DNA from: Phorcus lineatus
Taxonomy: Eukaryota; Mollusca; Gastropoda; Trochida; Trochidae
Length of the DNA stretch: 64,000 nucleotides
Assembly: GCA_921293015.1 (NCBI GenBank)
Contig: OV121097.1
Span: 14,190,924-14,254,923, forward strand
Direction: 5' to 3'
Every line of letters starts with the position of its first letter. Position 1 is the first letter of the stretch. The notes under the pieces were generated by a model that saw nothing but the letters and a program-made list of their open reading frames with translations, did no database searches and had not been told where the DNA came from. Position numbers and translations under genes: made by a program. Of this stretch, positions 48,901 through 58,616 are shown one piece after another.

Positions 48901-51578
48901 AGCCACCAAATATCAAGGCAAAACAAGGGGAAAGGTAATTGACTTCAACACTTTTGCTGTGTTAGCTAAACTTTTAATGCCTTCTGGAAGTTAAGAAAAT
49001 TATATACATATATATATATATACATATGGATTAACAAATAGTTTCTTCAATATAGCTTGTAGATATTGTTGATCTCACACGAGCGATATGGATGATAAGC
49101 AATTATATGCTGACTTACAGACCCACAACCCAGTACAAGCTGATTGAAGTGGCCGAGGAGTCAACGACAGAGGAAGAAAATATGACATACCAACGGGTCA
49201 GTGTAAACCTCATGTCCGACCCCGATATACAACACGCGTGTAAGAGGTCAGCCTCGTCTGAGCTCATCTCGGACACAAGGGAGGTCAGTTGATTGGTGGA
49301 TGGTATATGAATGCACGACCCCCTTGTATTCAACCCCTTGTATCGAATCCCTTGAATTGAACTCCCAGTATCAAACCCCCAGTATGAGATGAACATTATT
49401 TGCATCGTCATGTTCATCTAAGCTGAGAAGAAATTTTTGATGAATAAGTCAAAATGCACGATACCCTTGTATTCAACCCCTTGTATCAAATCCCTTGAAA
49501 TCAACCCCCAGTATCGAACCCCAAGTATGAGATGAACATTATTTGCCTCGTCATTTTTCATTAAAGTTGAGAAGAGTTGTTTGGTGAAAATGTCAAAATG
49601 CACAACATCCTTGAAATGCACACCGTTACCATATTTACATCTCTAACCATTTTTCTTGTTGTTGAGAACAGTTGCTTAGTGAAAAGTATAAGTAAAGCTA
49701 TTCACCAAACAACTGTTCTTAACATTAAACATGATGACAAAACTTCTGTTCATCTCATACACCTTTGTATTTCAATCCGCGGTATGAGATGAACGGAAGT
49801 TTTGTCATCATGTTTAATGTTAAGAACAGTTGTTTGGTGAATAGCTTTAAAATGCATGAGATCCCCCTCCTCTCACCCCCACCTCTGCAGCTTTCCTTGG
49901 GTCGATTTTGATCCTTAACAACTGGATCAAAGGGCATAACATACAGTTTCAGCATTTTACTTATTCTACTAAAAAAATGTTTGGGCCGGACATTTGTGTT
50001 GATGGGCTAAGCATGACATACTAACTTTCTTTTTTGTATTTAATTTAACATAATTGTTTTCTAAGCTGACAAATAACTAATCACATATTATTCAATTCTA
50101 AGATTTTTTTTTGTTGATTTTTTTTCTTTTTTGGTACATGTACACGAATTGAGAAATAATATTTCCAAAATTGTTGAAAGAAGTACATTGTTCTGGGATA
50201 TACATTTCACAGAAATAGATGCATTGCTTTTATAACATAAAACTTGTGTCGATAAATCTTAGTAGAAAGGAGATGCCCTTTGTTTGTTGGTTACAAATGA
50301 AACTTAACATTTACAAGTCTTCAGTTGCAGTGGACTAGGGCTATCATTACAACATAAAATAATTAAATATTTAATCATTTGGAAGAGTAGTTGACAAGTC
50401 GACCAGAACTTCATATATTTTGAATAATTACAAGTTGAGTATTTGTTGTAGTTATGTATTTCTTCAGACTTTGATTAACCTTTTTCAAGGTATATATTTC
50501 TTTATTTTGTACACAATCTTATTGAGTGGATGATTAATTTCTGATATTGTTGCAGCTGGTCAGTGATGATTCCTCCTCAATTGACACACCCTCGAGTGGT
50601 GCTCAAACTCCCGCTGAGCTAGAGGATTCTGGGATACCATACGTTGACCTGGAAGCCAAGCAGCATACGAATGAAAATACTCATACAGAGTTTGCTTCCT
50701 TACCTCGGAGCTCTCCTGTGATAAGGAAAGTAAACGGGTCACCTGTGATACCTGTTTCGGGTCCTGCACCTATACCTGCACCACGAGCAAGTGTTGCTAG
50801 GCGACAACGACCTCCTGTTCCACCCCCAAAACCAAAAGAGGAACAATTGATTCGCTTTGAATCTACAGAATCAGAACCGGATCATGAATTTGATCCATTT
50901 GCCAAAAACTCCAAACCATTGGATGCTTCCAAAGCAGATGATTCTTTTGAAGGTTCACCAAATTTTGAACGAGCAAGGCCTCAGCGGCGATCATTAATCA
51001 ACCGGTCGCCAGCGTTCAGGCAACCCGGTCAAGAAACCCCAAAACGAAACTCTTATAAACCAGACAGGTCTCCTGAACCCCCAGAACCTTTAGACCCTAC
51101 AGCTCTGTTCGATCCTTTGGCAGGCTTCGATAAAACTAAATATTCCACATCACCCTCCTCAACCAAGCCTCAGAACGAGGACCCCAAATCAACCTTGTTG
51201 TTTCAAGACTGGAATTTAGGTCACGTGAGCAGTCCATTGATGACAACGCCCCCCAGACCTTCTATTGGACGCGTGCCATCAACATCAACCAACCCGGGCT
51301 TCAACATGCCCATAAGGACACCCCCAGTTCCTGCCCCAAAACCTAGGAACAGCATGGCAACATTTGGGACAGGATTTCAGGATACCAATCTAGGAAACCC
51401 TCTCTATGTGACCCCACGGGGTACCAGCTCAACTGATAAGCCGACCCCTGTGCCCAATAAAAATGACCCATTTAGCGACCTTCTTGACCTTCAACTGGGT
51501 CCTATGGTCAAGAAACCACCGAAGCCCCCAGGGGAAGGTTCTGGTGGAAAAGCAAACACTTGGGAGACTTTTGATTGA
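24907..51578 (+). CDS. DENND1: DENN domain-containing protein 1 (connecdenn), Rab35 exchange factor family, 22 coding exons
   Basis: Coding exons: 24907-24923, 26830-26891, 27729-27772, 31213-31262, 32449-32556, 33059-33218, 33748-33801, 34378-34439, 35733-35831, 38679-38729, 39113-39158, 39536-39637, 40398-40506, 41057-41190, 42467-42598, 43471-43530, 44755-44787, 47809-47862, 48196-48297, 48885-48934, 49121-49283, 50556-51578. They total 2715 bp, 904 residues plus TGA, with GT/AG ends and matching phases throughout. It starts MGSR as in vertebrate DENND1A/B. uDENN covers about residues 1-130 (DYDEGD, FRFGFCRHATGAQ, PWYEVFYKQLN); cDENN about 165-290 (RNLTEYYNAIDTNN, LTACIHGAESLLYPMHW, PMPFVIGVH); dDENN about 300-410 (RAFLNALVRLIGGYRDAL, FINGRLDNLN). 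Family role: GDP/GTP exchange on Rab35 at clathrin-coated and endosomal membranes. Which vertebrate paralogue is closest cannot be decided by eye; invertebrates probably have one gene. The 11-residue exon 44755-44787 could be alternative. Confidence 0.95.
26407..26694 (+). mobile_element. tRNA-derived SINE with 13-bp target duplication
   Basis: The head has pol III boxes: GCGGGATAGCGCAGTGGTTA (A-box type) and GGTTCGAATCCC (B box). The body contains ACTTTGTCTGCAGTAGAGAA, and the tail reads AAAGCGGCGTTAAAACCC then TTCACTCACTCACT. ATGGTACCCTCAG occurs on both sides (26394-26406 and 26695-26707), a clean target duplication that implies insertion by target-primed reverse transcription. It lies in intron 1 of DENND1. 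Similar tails are common in mollusc SINEs. Confidence 0.88.
28080..28700 (+). repeat. Intronic tandem repeat, period about 78 bp, about 8 units
   Basis: The landmark TTTAGTACCCTCTGATAGAT recurs near 28162, 28241, 28311, 28390, 28468 and 28546, with degenerate units at both ends. Three central units (about 28380-28600) are almost identical, which suggests recent unequal exchange. It lies in intron 3 of DENND1. Confidence 0.88.
29837..30406. mobile_element. Short transposon with about 29-bp inverted ends
   Basis: AAAGTCATAGTCTCATTTTTG (29837 on) is mirrored by CAAAAATGAGACTATGACTTT (to 30406), continuing to GCAAGGCAA against TTGCCTTAC. The roughly 570-bp interior has no recognised protein; the 61-codon frame at 30076 is unsupported. 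It lies in intron 3 of DENND1, and the ends overlap palindromic TTTAAAG/CTTTAAG, so the target duplication is unclear. Confidence 0.7.
31311..31550 (+). mobile_element. Diverged copy of the same tRNA-derived SINE
   Basis: The head is GTGTAGTGGTTAGCGCATCC with a degenerate B box (TGTTCAAATCCC), then CTCGGCAACTTTGTTGGC, a GCAATGCATAGCCAC core and a GTGAAACCCCAGTTCACCTC tail. Core and tail match the SINE at 26407, but this copy is older. It lies in DENND1 intron 4, right after exon 4. Confidence 0.78.
35200..35660 (+). repeat. Intronic tandem repeat, period about 165 bp, three units
   Basis: Each unit begins TTGTAGTTATTTCTGTGTCC (35201, 35367, 35530) and runs through GAATTCAATCGAATTAAAC and AAAGCGCCCATGGTACTA. 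Units are nearly identical; the third is cut at AGAACATC shortly before DENND1 exon 9. It lies in intron 8. Confidence 0.92.
35928..38355. mobile_element. Probable non-autonomous piggyBac-type element with internal about 190-bp repeats
   Basis: TTAA borders both ends (35924-35927 and 38356-38359), and the termini read CCCTTAAGATGCGGG and CGGAAGGG, so CCCTT/AAGGG are mirrored next to TTAA as in piggyBac-like transposons. The interior is more GC-rich than its surroundings and has at least seven degenerate units of about 180-195 bp; landmarks are CTTCAATTCCATATATAATTT and AAAGACACAGCAAGCGCCGC. No transposase frame is left. It lies in DENND1 intron 9. The short matching ends make the class tentative. 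Confidence 0.6.
38453..38523 (-). repeat. tRNA-like SINE head
   Basis: On the minus strand GTAGCTAAGTAGGTAGGGTG (A-box-like) is followed by CCGCTTAGCACCCAGAAGAC and GGGTTCTAATCTC (degenerate B box), tRNA-like in spacing. There is no foldable acceptor stem, so it is a SINE fragment rather than a functional tRNA. Intronic in DENND1. Confidence 0.5.
43276..43366 (+). repeat. 18-bp tandem repeat, five units
   Basis: GAATTAAATGGTAACAAA repeated five times (the first unit has AGTAAC). It lies in DENND1 intron 15, about 105 bp before exon 16. Since 18 is divisible by three, it keeps a chance frame open (ELNGNK repeats), but the spliced exon 16 starts at 43471. Confidence 0.93.
46608..46766. mobile_element. 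Short inverted-repeat element in DENND1 intron 17
   Basis: GTAGAGAATCTCACCCAAGTGT at the left (first 20 bases suffice) is mirrored by ACACGAGGGTGAGATTCTA at the right; the inside also mirrors ATCAACACGAGTTGATAAAAGT and ACTTTTATCAACAAGTGTTG. It is about 160 bp with no coding content. Confidence 0.6.
48335..48700. mobile_element. Diverged copy of the CAGTCTG-ended transposon in DENND1 intron 19
   Basis: ACGAGGAATAAAAAGTTTTTC and AAAATATTGAC at the left are mirrored by ATCAGTATTTTGAAACTTTT at the right. Middle sequence GGTCTGACAACA and TTCTGACA...GCTAGCCAATAGC resembles the copy at 16884-17280. The outer termini are lost. Confidence 0.5.
49300..49625 (+). repeat. Tandem repeat, two units of about 160 bp
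   Basis: AAAATGCACGA..CCCTTGTATTCAACCCC, then GTATGAGATGAACATTATTT and GTTGAGAAGA..TTG, occur twice (about 49307-49460 and 49450-49620). A related third part feeds into the hairpin at 49694. It lies in DENND1 intron 21. Confidence 0.75.
49694..49848. repeat. Inverted repeat with 67-bp arms (hairpin)
   Basis: Arms 49694-49760 and 49782-49848 are reverse complements with one mismatch (66 of 67) around a 21-bp loop. The arms share the GTATGAGATGAAC and GAACAGTTGTTTGGTGAA blocks of the adjacent tandem repeats, so the palindrome arose from that repeat family turned on itself. It would be transcribed within DENND1 intron 21 and could fold to a long duplex RNA. Confidence 0.92.
50556..51578 (+). 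CDS. DENND1: Last DENND1 exon: unstructured tail with endocytic peptide motifs
   Basis: Encodes residues 565-904 of DENND1; acceptor GATATTGTTGCAG. It is Pro/Ser-rich with no fold. Visible motifs: PPVPPPKPK near residue 651 and PPVPAPKPR further on (SH3 ligands); DPF near 677 and 868 (AP-2 ear type); FDPLAGF in the middle; LLDLQ near 873-877 (clathrin-box-like, with Gln where the acidic residue is usual); and a terminal WETFD (WxxF-acidic AP-2 ear type) as the last five residues. These agree with the known clathrin/AP-2 binding of connecdenns. An in-frame ATG at 50547 lies before the acceptor and is intronic. Confidence 0.93.
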   Translation: MVSDDSSSIDTPSSGAQTPAELEDSGIPYVDLEAKQHTNENTHTEFASLPRSSPVIRKVNGSPVIPVSGPAPIPAPRASVARRQRPPVPPPKPKEEQLIRFESTESEPDHEFDPFAKNSKPLDASKADDSFEGSPNFERARPQRRSLINRSPAFRQPGQETPKRNSYKPDRSPEPPEPLDPTALFDPLAGFDKTKYSTSPSSTKPQNEDPKSTLLFQDWNLGHVSSPLMTTPPRPSIGRVPSTSTNPGFNMPIRTPPVPAPKPRNSMATFGTGFQDTNLGNPLYVTPRGTSSTDKPTPVPNKNDPFSDLLDLQLGPMVKKPPKPPGEGSGGKANTWETFD

Positions 51579-53048
51579 GTTAGTTACTGTGATACAACTA
51601 GTTCATTTAATATTTTATTTTTTGCATAAGAATATGTTCATGTTTCTCTTGTCTCTACCCATGTTTCTTTTCATTTCCCAGAATGAGGTTGTTCATCAAA
51701 CAACGTAATATTTTAATTTCTGACATTCTGTGAAGAAGTTAACTTTTTTGAGAAAACCTGAATAACAAATGTTTCTTTGTACTTTGTCTTTTAATTTCGC
51801 TCTTTACAAACTATCGTCACGAATGAAAGGGTTGTTAGTTACCGGTATTCTTTTGAGAAATATTTCAGTATGTGAATCTTTTTTAGTTCATAAGAGCTCA
51901 AACATTGTTACAAATGTTTCAGGTGAAATATCTTTATTGTTAAATATGACCTTGTTGCCATGGCAACAGTGTACAACTTTGTCATTGATATCATGGTTGT
52001 TATGGTTACCATATTCTTTATGATATCCTTCTTAACCATAGATAACATGGTTGTCACGGTTACCATATGCTAGTTATAATTGTTATAGGTACCATGCTAT
52101 TTGTCATAGCTACCATGTTAAGCATTGTAGTCGTTGTTACCCAATTCAACATGGCTGTCATGCTTCTGGCCTGTTCCTGTTATAACTAAAATTCAATGAG
52201 CAATTGTTAAATCAAAAGCCATCCCCATGGTCTATGTAATTGTTGAAGTTTGTTAACCATTCTATTAATAATCTGTTGAATATAATATTCAAAACCCCTG
52301 TTGCTAGGTAACGAAAGATGTTGTCAAAAAATATAGTGAATCTTCAAATTTCATAACACAAAATGAAGATGTCAAGCTTTTGCTTAGGCTTGAAATTCCT
52401 ATTCCTTCACGAAATACCCCTTTTTTAAAATCATAACAAATTAGGTCTTTTAGAAAACAAATCGCCATGGTTATGATTTTTTTCATTGTAAGTGAGATCC
52501 TCTTTAGGGAAAATTATTGTTTTCAAGTGAAGCTTGTTTAATTGAAATGCCTTGTCTATATAAATGGTTTAGCTTCAAAACATACTGACATCTGTATATC
52601 GATATGTTGAAAAAAGTTTTCAAAAGGATAAAAAATTTCATTACAAAAGTCATATCTTCCCAGTAAACCTCTGTTACAAGTGGATCAACTTCTTGGCTAG
52701 AAATATAGAATAATGGTCAGTTGTAACAAAATTTTGCAGTGAGCAACATTTCAATCTACACACTCTGAATGTTCCTGTAACTCTTGTTGAAACTAGAGTT
52801 CCTTTATCTGTGCTTTACGCACATTTTTCTTACATAAGAAAAATTGGTCAGTCACAGATAAAAACAATGATTGCATTAAAGTCAGGATGGCATACCCAGG
52901 TTATATTTCATCTCTAGGGGATTTTGAAAAAATAGCCAACTACAGTCTACTTTGTACAGAGGTGATGTGGGAAGAAATGCCATTACTAGCTTCTGTGTCA
53001 AGAGAATGAAGTGCCATGACATACAGAAAAGATCAGAGTCTTGTAAAC
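51579..53048 (+). other. DENND1 3' flank, probably untranslated region
   Basis: No coding similarity. No AATAAA lies in the first 1.8 kb after the stop; the first ones seen are near 53443 and 53607, and a well-formed one is at 56370. A patch at 51955-52150 repeats ATGGTTGTCATGGTTACCAT loosely. Frames at 51463-51708 and 51769-52023 are chance. Confidence 0.45.
51954..51967. promoter_or_regulatory. Perfect RFX-type X-box palindrome
   Basis: GTTGCCATGGCAAC is an exact 14-bp palindrome matching the consensus bound by RFX transcription factors. It is about 375 bp past the DENND1 stop and inside a degenerate repeat of similar ATGGTTACCAT sequence, so it may be chance. Confidence 0.35.
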
Positions 53049-53049
53049 A

Positions 53050-53442
53050 CTAGGTTTGAAACGGTTCACTACTACAGTAGTTGAACCCCATTATTTTACG
53101 GTGCACCGTACATTAACATGGATATTCGGTTCATACCACATATTTAATTTGTGTCCAAAATATCATTTTAATAACTTAAAAAAAAGCCTGATAATATTCA
53201 AAAAGTCAATGATCAAAAATGTTTTTATTTATTATCATTCAACGTCTTCCAAAGTGGTAACGATACCTGTCGCCATTTTCCCGGAAGTAAACATTCGGAA
53301 CGATTTATTTCGATCTTTAACTCTCAACAATAGTGTTTGAATGATGTGACTTTTCGAAATCTTGTTCATAGACATATGGCGACTATTGGTTAAACCGAAC
53401 CGAAAATGTACCGAACCAAGGGTCCTGTACCGTTTCACCCCT
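53050..53442. mobile_element. hAT-like MITE
   Basis: The left end TAGGTTTGAAACGGTTCAC and the right end CCGTTTCACCCCTA are mirrored (TAGGGGTGAAACGG in reverse). Flanks GTAAACAC and ATAAACGC agree at six of eight positions, fitting a decayed 8-bp duplication. It contains no transposase; open frames within are chance. Confidence 0.65.
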
Positions 53443-56400
53443 AATAAACGCCTCCACAGGCGTGAACTCAGGCACAGATGTATTTGTATCTGGTTTGGCG
53501 TGAAAGGGTTAAGCAGGAATGTAGACTAAACATGTAGACTCAATAACAGGAATTAAAGAGTTCTCTAAAGAAGTTTTAGGACCTTTACATGATCACCCGT
53601 AGCCCTAAAATAAATTTCTCAAAGAACAAGTGTACTTTTATTTAACAAACTCTCCTCATTGCTGATTCTTTGCTTTATTCAGTTAGTAATTGCCAAATTT
53701 TGATGTAAGGAGTTTGTGCATTCTGTTTAACATCTGCTGAAGATTACCTATGACTTAAAAAATATGTGTTCCTTTCTTTTGCATTTTAATGAATCAATAA
53801 GAAATGTTTAGCAGCCTTGTCAGCGTATATTTAAGATTTGGCGAACAACGACATAATTTTATTTATGCAGCCTAAGATAAAACCGTTTATATAAGGAAAT
53901 TGGATTATTGTTTTATCATATGGATATTTGATCTTAGATTATTGTTTTCAGTTAGTTAATGAATTAAAACATGAAAGTCATTTGCATGATATTTCTTAAT
54001 GAACAACAACAGAGCTATGCAGAAGTTTGCTTTTTCAGTTTCTATGGTTACCAAAATGCTATTTTGTTACAAAGCAAATATGTCAAAATATTTTTGTAAG
54101 TTAGAATTGTACAAACTTGTTAATGAATATTTATGGAATAGAATATTTATGATAGTTGTTACACTGTTGTCTGATTGTGAAATTGTTACTGTCAAGTACT
54201 GTACTTGAATTATTAAGTTGCTCTCAGAAACTTCAGGGATTAAAGAAATTTGAAAATTCTTAACCAATTAATCATCTTAGAAAACCATATTATAAAGAGT
54301 CCAGGGATTAAAAGAATATGAAAATTCAAAACCAATTATTGCTTTTAGAAAAACAATTATAATACTTGAACATTTAAGCGATTTAGTGTTTATGATCTCA
54401 AGTTTTGGATACATGTACTAATCATGGCAGATAACCAGCCATTCAAGGTTCAACCAGGAAGGGTTTTTTTCTCAAATCAGTAGTGCTTAAAGGGGCATTA
54501 GCACATTTATTTATGTAAAAAAGTGTTCTCATAAAACAAAAACAAATGTTACCAATTGCGAGGCAATCTATTTTTATCAAAAGAAGTAGCTCTCAAAGGA
54601 TCTCAACAAGTTTGTATAAGCTATGTGAATCAATTTATCTACTTTAAATGATTGAAAGGTGTTGTTATAGTTACCAGAAAAGGCCAGTAGTCTCCCCTTG
54701 GTTATTCATTCTATGACTACGTATAATCATGTCGGGTCATAAGGCATTCGACCCTCTCAAGATAGGTATATGGATACCACTTGGGTATGAAAATGTATTT
54801 ATCGGGGTAAATTTGAAGATGTAAAATTTTTAAAAAACGTGCTACTGCATCTTTAAGAATTTACATTTAGAATTTATTTTCTAGAAAAACTGTTTTCATG
54901 TCGGTACATTGGAATGGGTAGGATGTTTTTAGCACTGATTATTTTGAGTGATGCACGGTTTGCCTAAGATTTTCTTTTTTGTTCTCTATTATCCAATTTA
55001 CATACAAACATAATGAAAAATCAAACAAGGAGGTCAAGGTCGTAGGTCTAGGTCAAGGTTGTAGGTCTAGGTCAAGGTCACTGAATGATTTAGCTGTTTG
55101 GATAGTCAGTATTGCCAATCAGTGCTGGTGCTGAAAATGGTACAAGACTTTGTTCTATTGCAGTTGATTTAAAAAAATAAGACAATACTAGTATTGTCTT
55201 ATTTACAATTGTTTGATATCTGTTGAGCAGTAATGAATGACAAAGATGTTTTTTGTTAAAACATAAGTCATGTCCTAACATTTCAATATCTTAAGCATGT
55301 TCAAACAAATATTTAAGTTAAATTGATATTTTTAAAAATGACTTCTTCTCGAGCATATTTCATTGACAGGAAATCACGAGTGAAAGAGAGTTAGCTAGGG
55401 TTTACCTCAGCTTTGTGATAAGACAAAATTATACTCCAGGCTAGCTACTTTTCAAGCTTTTTGCCATACATTTACTAAGGTGAATGAACAACACAGATGC
55501 CCTTACTGTGCTGATGAAGGAAGAAGCTAAGGTGAACTTTAGCTTAATAAATGGTAGTTCAATGATTCAGATTTCAAGCCATCCCTAATGTCTTTCTCTA
55601 ATAATAATGAAAAATAGCTGACAAGCTATTTTAGATATGAATTATCACTAAGAAAATCCTGTTTCTGTAACTTTCAAGTTTAGTTCAAAGTTATTCTAAC
55701 ATTTTGTTTCTTACAATTCAACCAAAAGAACAGTTACCTTATCCTTGCTATCTGTTCTCGTGGACTGAATACCTGTATGGTCATAAAACATCTACTGCTT
55801 GTTTCTCATGGCATATAAAGGTACTTACACCTAGGTACTGGAATTTACATTGTATTTTGACCCTTCAAAGGGAATTTCATACCAAGGTATTATTTGTAGA
55901 AACGGAATTATAGGGGACATTCCTGTTTGTACATGCCTGTTATTAATGCACAAATATTTCTCAATCCAGTTGAAGAGGCCGATAGAACATTACATCACCC
56001 AATCTCATTTAAATCAGTTCAAACCTTACTCTCAACCCTCACTGCATTTCCAATCTGTATACTGCTCCACGGAGAATATGTTGGCCATCGTAACATCAGA
56101 AATGCAGCGAGGTTCAGGTGTATGGTGTGAGCTGATTTTAATGAGATTTGACATCCTCCGACAATAGTTTACTCATGTGAAGAGAAGCAAGCCTTAGATC
56201 TGTAGTTGAGTTTGTAACGCTGCCTATTGTCCATGTTGCATTGTGAATATATCATGTGTTAACATAATCAGCAGCTTGTGTAAGCTGTCAACATCTCTGG
56301 GTCCTGCAATATCATTTAGATGATCTTCAGTAGTCTTTCCTTGCATTTTGTGTGTAGATAATCAAATGAAATAAAGAAAGTCACAATATTATGTCAGCGT

Positions 56401-56939
56401 GTTTGTATGTTTTTTTGCAGAATACATATTAGTAAAAAATGTTTATTGATGCTTTAATTCTTAATCAGGTTCGTGTTCATATATTTTCTGATATCACTCT
56501 AGGGGTGTTCAGTTATTATGTTTTTACTCAGTGACAGGTCCAAGGTCCAAGGTCTGTTGAATTGGAAAAGATTCATTTGAGAAAAAAATGCATTGGACCA
56601 GTTTGAAACTGGGCCAATAGCCAATATTGATCAATCCTCCTGTCATTGTGAGTCGTCACAAAAATACTTCAAAATATTTTCAAAAAACTGGCTATGAACT
56701 TTAAACATTGTTTAACTTTCAAATTCATGTACTCATGCATAAAAATTCAACTGAGTCAAGATCACCAAAAGACATTAACATGAGTTCCCTGAATGGTTCT
56801 TGAGATATTGCTCTGACAAGATTAATGTCTTAACAAGCTGAAAAATTCAACACTTGTCTCGATCTGACTATAATTTACTGTGTTCCAATGAATACAATTT
56901 TTTAAATATTTTCTTTTCCAGATTCAAACTTATTCTGTC
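53443..56939. other. Non-coding stretch, possible distal DENND1 3' end
   Basis: No exon recognised. AATAAA at 56370-56375 is followed about 25 bp later by a GT/T-rich run (GTGTTTGTATGTTTTTTT), the usual layout of a poly(A) site. If used, the DENND1 3' untranslated region would be about 4.8 kb. Open frames of 63-105 codons here show no domain. Confidence 0.4.
55028..55081 (+). repeat. 18-bp tandem repeat with nuclear-receptor half-sites
   Basis: AGGTCAAGGTCGTAGGTCT, then AGGTCAAGGTTGTAGGTCT, then AGGTCAAGGTCACT: three units of TAGGTCAAGGT(C/T). The extended half-site TCAAGGTC(A), bound by ERR/SF-1 type receptors, is present in each, complete in the last. Confidence 0.7.
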
Positions 56940-57163
56940 TAGGGCTCTCTTTTTCAGACGATCTGACACAGGTCAAGTGTAGACAAAACCAAGTCACGCA
57001 GACCAACCACATCATCTAGTTTTAAATAAGGATGGTGGCGATCAAGTTAAAGATTTATTTCAAAGAATTATTTGCCCCTTGCTACTGAAAAGTTTTAATC
57101 ACATTAAAGTCAATATTGTAAAACTTTTATTCCTCGGAACATGGTCGATTTTAATTAGACTGA
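56940..57163. mobile_element. Copy of the CAGTCTG-ended transposon, right end kept
   Basis: Ends ACTTTTATTCCTCGGAACAT then GGTCGATTTTAATTAGACTG, matching the right arm of the element at 12422-12601. The left end is not evident; ACCAACCACATCATC and GATGGTGGCGATCAAG resemble the interior of the 16884 copy. Confidence 0.6.
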
Positions 57164-58616
57164 TGCTTGACTATGACCTTTAAAATAATGTGCCGAACAC
57201 CAACATCAAGTGGCCCTGACATCTTAAAGTAGTTTTGTGTTATGTTAGCTAAGTTGTTAAGAGAATCCAGTGAATTGAACTTGAGAAATCTAAAACAAAG
57301 AAAACAAAATTGCAAAATGTTAAATGAATCGAGGCAACTGTTTTTAGAGTATTTCAACCATATGTACGAAAGGACTATGCTAAAAACTATACAGTGCTGT
57401 CGGGTAAAGCTACGCACCTAAGAGATACATGCTCATTCTTCCGAAAAAATACAGAATATGGGATAAAAACCACATCACTGTTAAAGTTTAGAGCTTCACT
57501 GATAATATTAATGTAAAATATACATGTTGAAATGTGTTTGTCAGTGACACTGAAAGTTTTTCTGTGACTACCCCCCTATTCCTGTATGTCGGCATGTGTA
57601 GGCTAAAGATACTCACGCAGTGTTTGAATACAACTAACATTTCCAAAATTATGATTTTGATAGATTTTAAAACTGTTTTCTGAAGTGTAGGTAAGGGCAA
57701 TCCAATAGTCGAATCAATATTTTGGTTTCCAATGACAATTGTTATGGGAAGGCAAACCGTTTGATGACGACATGTTTGCTAGGAATTTTGTCTGTTTTAC
57801 CAGTTTTGTGCCTATAATCAACAATTAAGTCCTTTTTATCTTTTCAAAAACTTCATGCTATCTTCTAAATTGCCCTAAGATGCATATATATAGACATATA
57901 TGCATTACAAGCTAACACTCATCCTTCTTTATTAGTTTTGTGCGAGTGCGTATCTTTACCCGACACGGCTGTATTCCCAAACGCAGTGGGGGAAAATATC
58001 ATTATCATCGTTATCATTATCGAGATTGCTACATCAAGGAAGAAAGCATCAAGAAAAGTCTAAACAAGTTTATTTACAGTTCAAAAACTTTGGCATAAAA
58101 TTGAACACATTTTTACAAGTTTAAAATATTATAAAACAAGGTTAAAACTCAACATCCTCAATTCACATGAATGAGGTGTCAACAGTAAATGATTTTATCC
58201 ACACATTATGTGTCTGCCCTGCTTGAGACCTCATACAACCAAAAACATCCTGTACATCAACATAATTGTATCAGTCTAGCTCCTACAACTACCCTGATAT
58301 TCCTTCAAAAAGCCTCTTGTTGCTGAATTAAGGCTTGTAACTCAATGCTGTCCATAGCATGATATTTGTCAGCCAATGAAAACGAAATAATTTTAACACT
58401 ATGCACTGTTGTCTAGTGGGACTTTCATGAAAATGGTGCTTGAGAACTTCGCAACAAGAAAACACAGCCTCTGATTGCTGATAGATAATTCTATCTAGTT
58501 GTGCATGTATCAATATATATCTGTCAATCTCTGAACATTAAATACTTTGGTAAATGTGCAGCCATGTTTTTCATACCAACATACTGTCTGACGATAGAAA
58601 CACTCTTTCGTTAATT
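57164..58616. other. Intergenic stretch between DENND1 and CENPA
   Basis: No exon or repeat was recognised. Minus-strand frames 57151-57417 and 57488-57700 have no domain features. Confidence 0.45.

Noticed and set aside
56940-57163. Possible plus-strand exon with GATCTGACACAGGTCAAGTG
   Set aside because: The stretch is a transposon copy ending in the family's inverted terminus.
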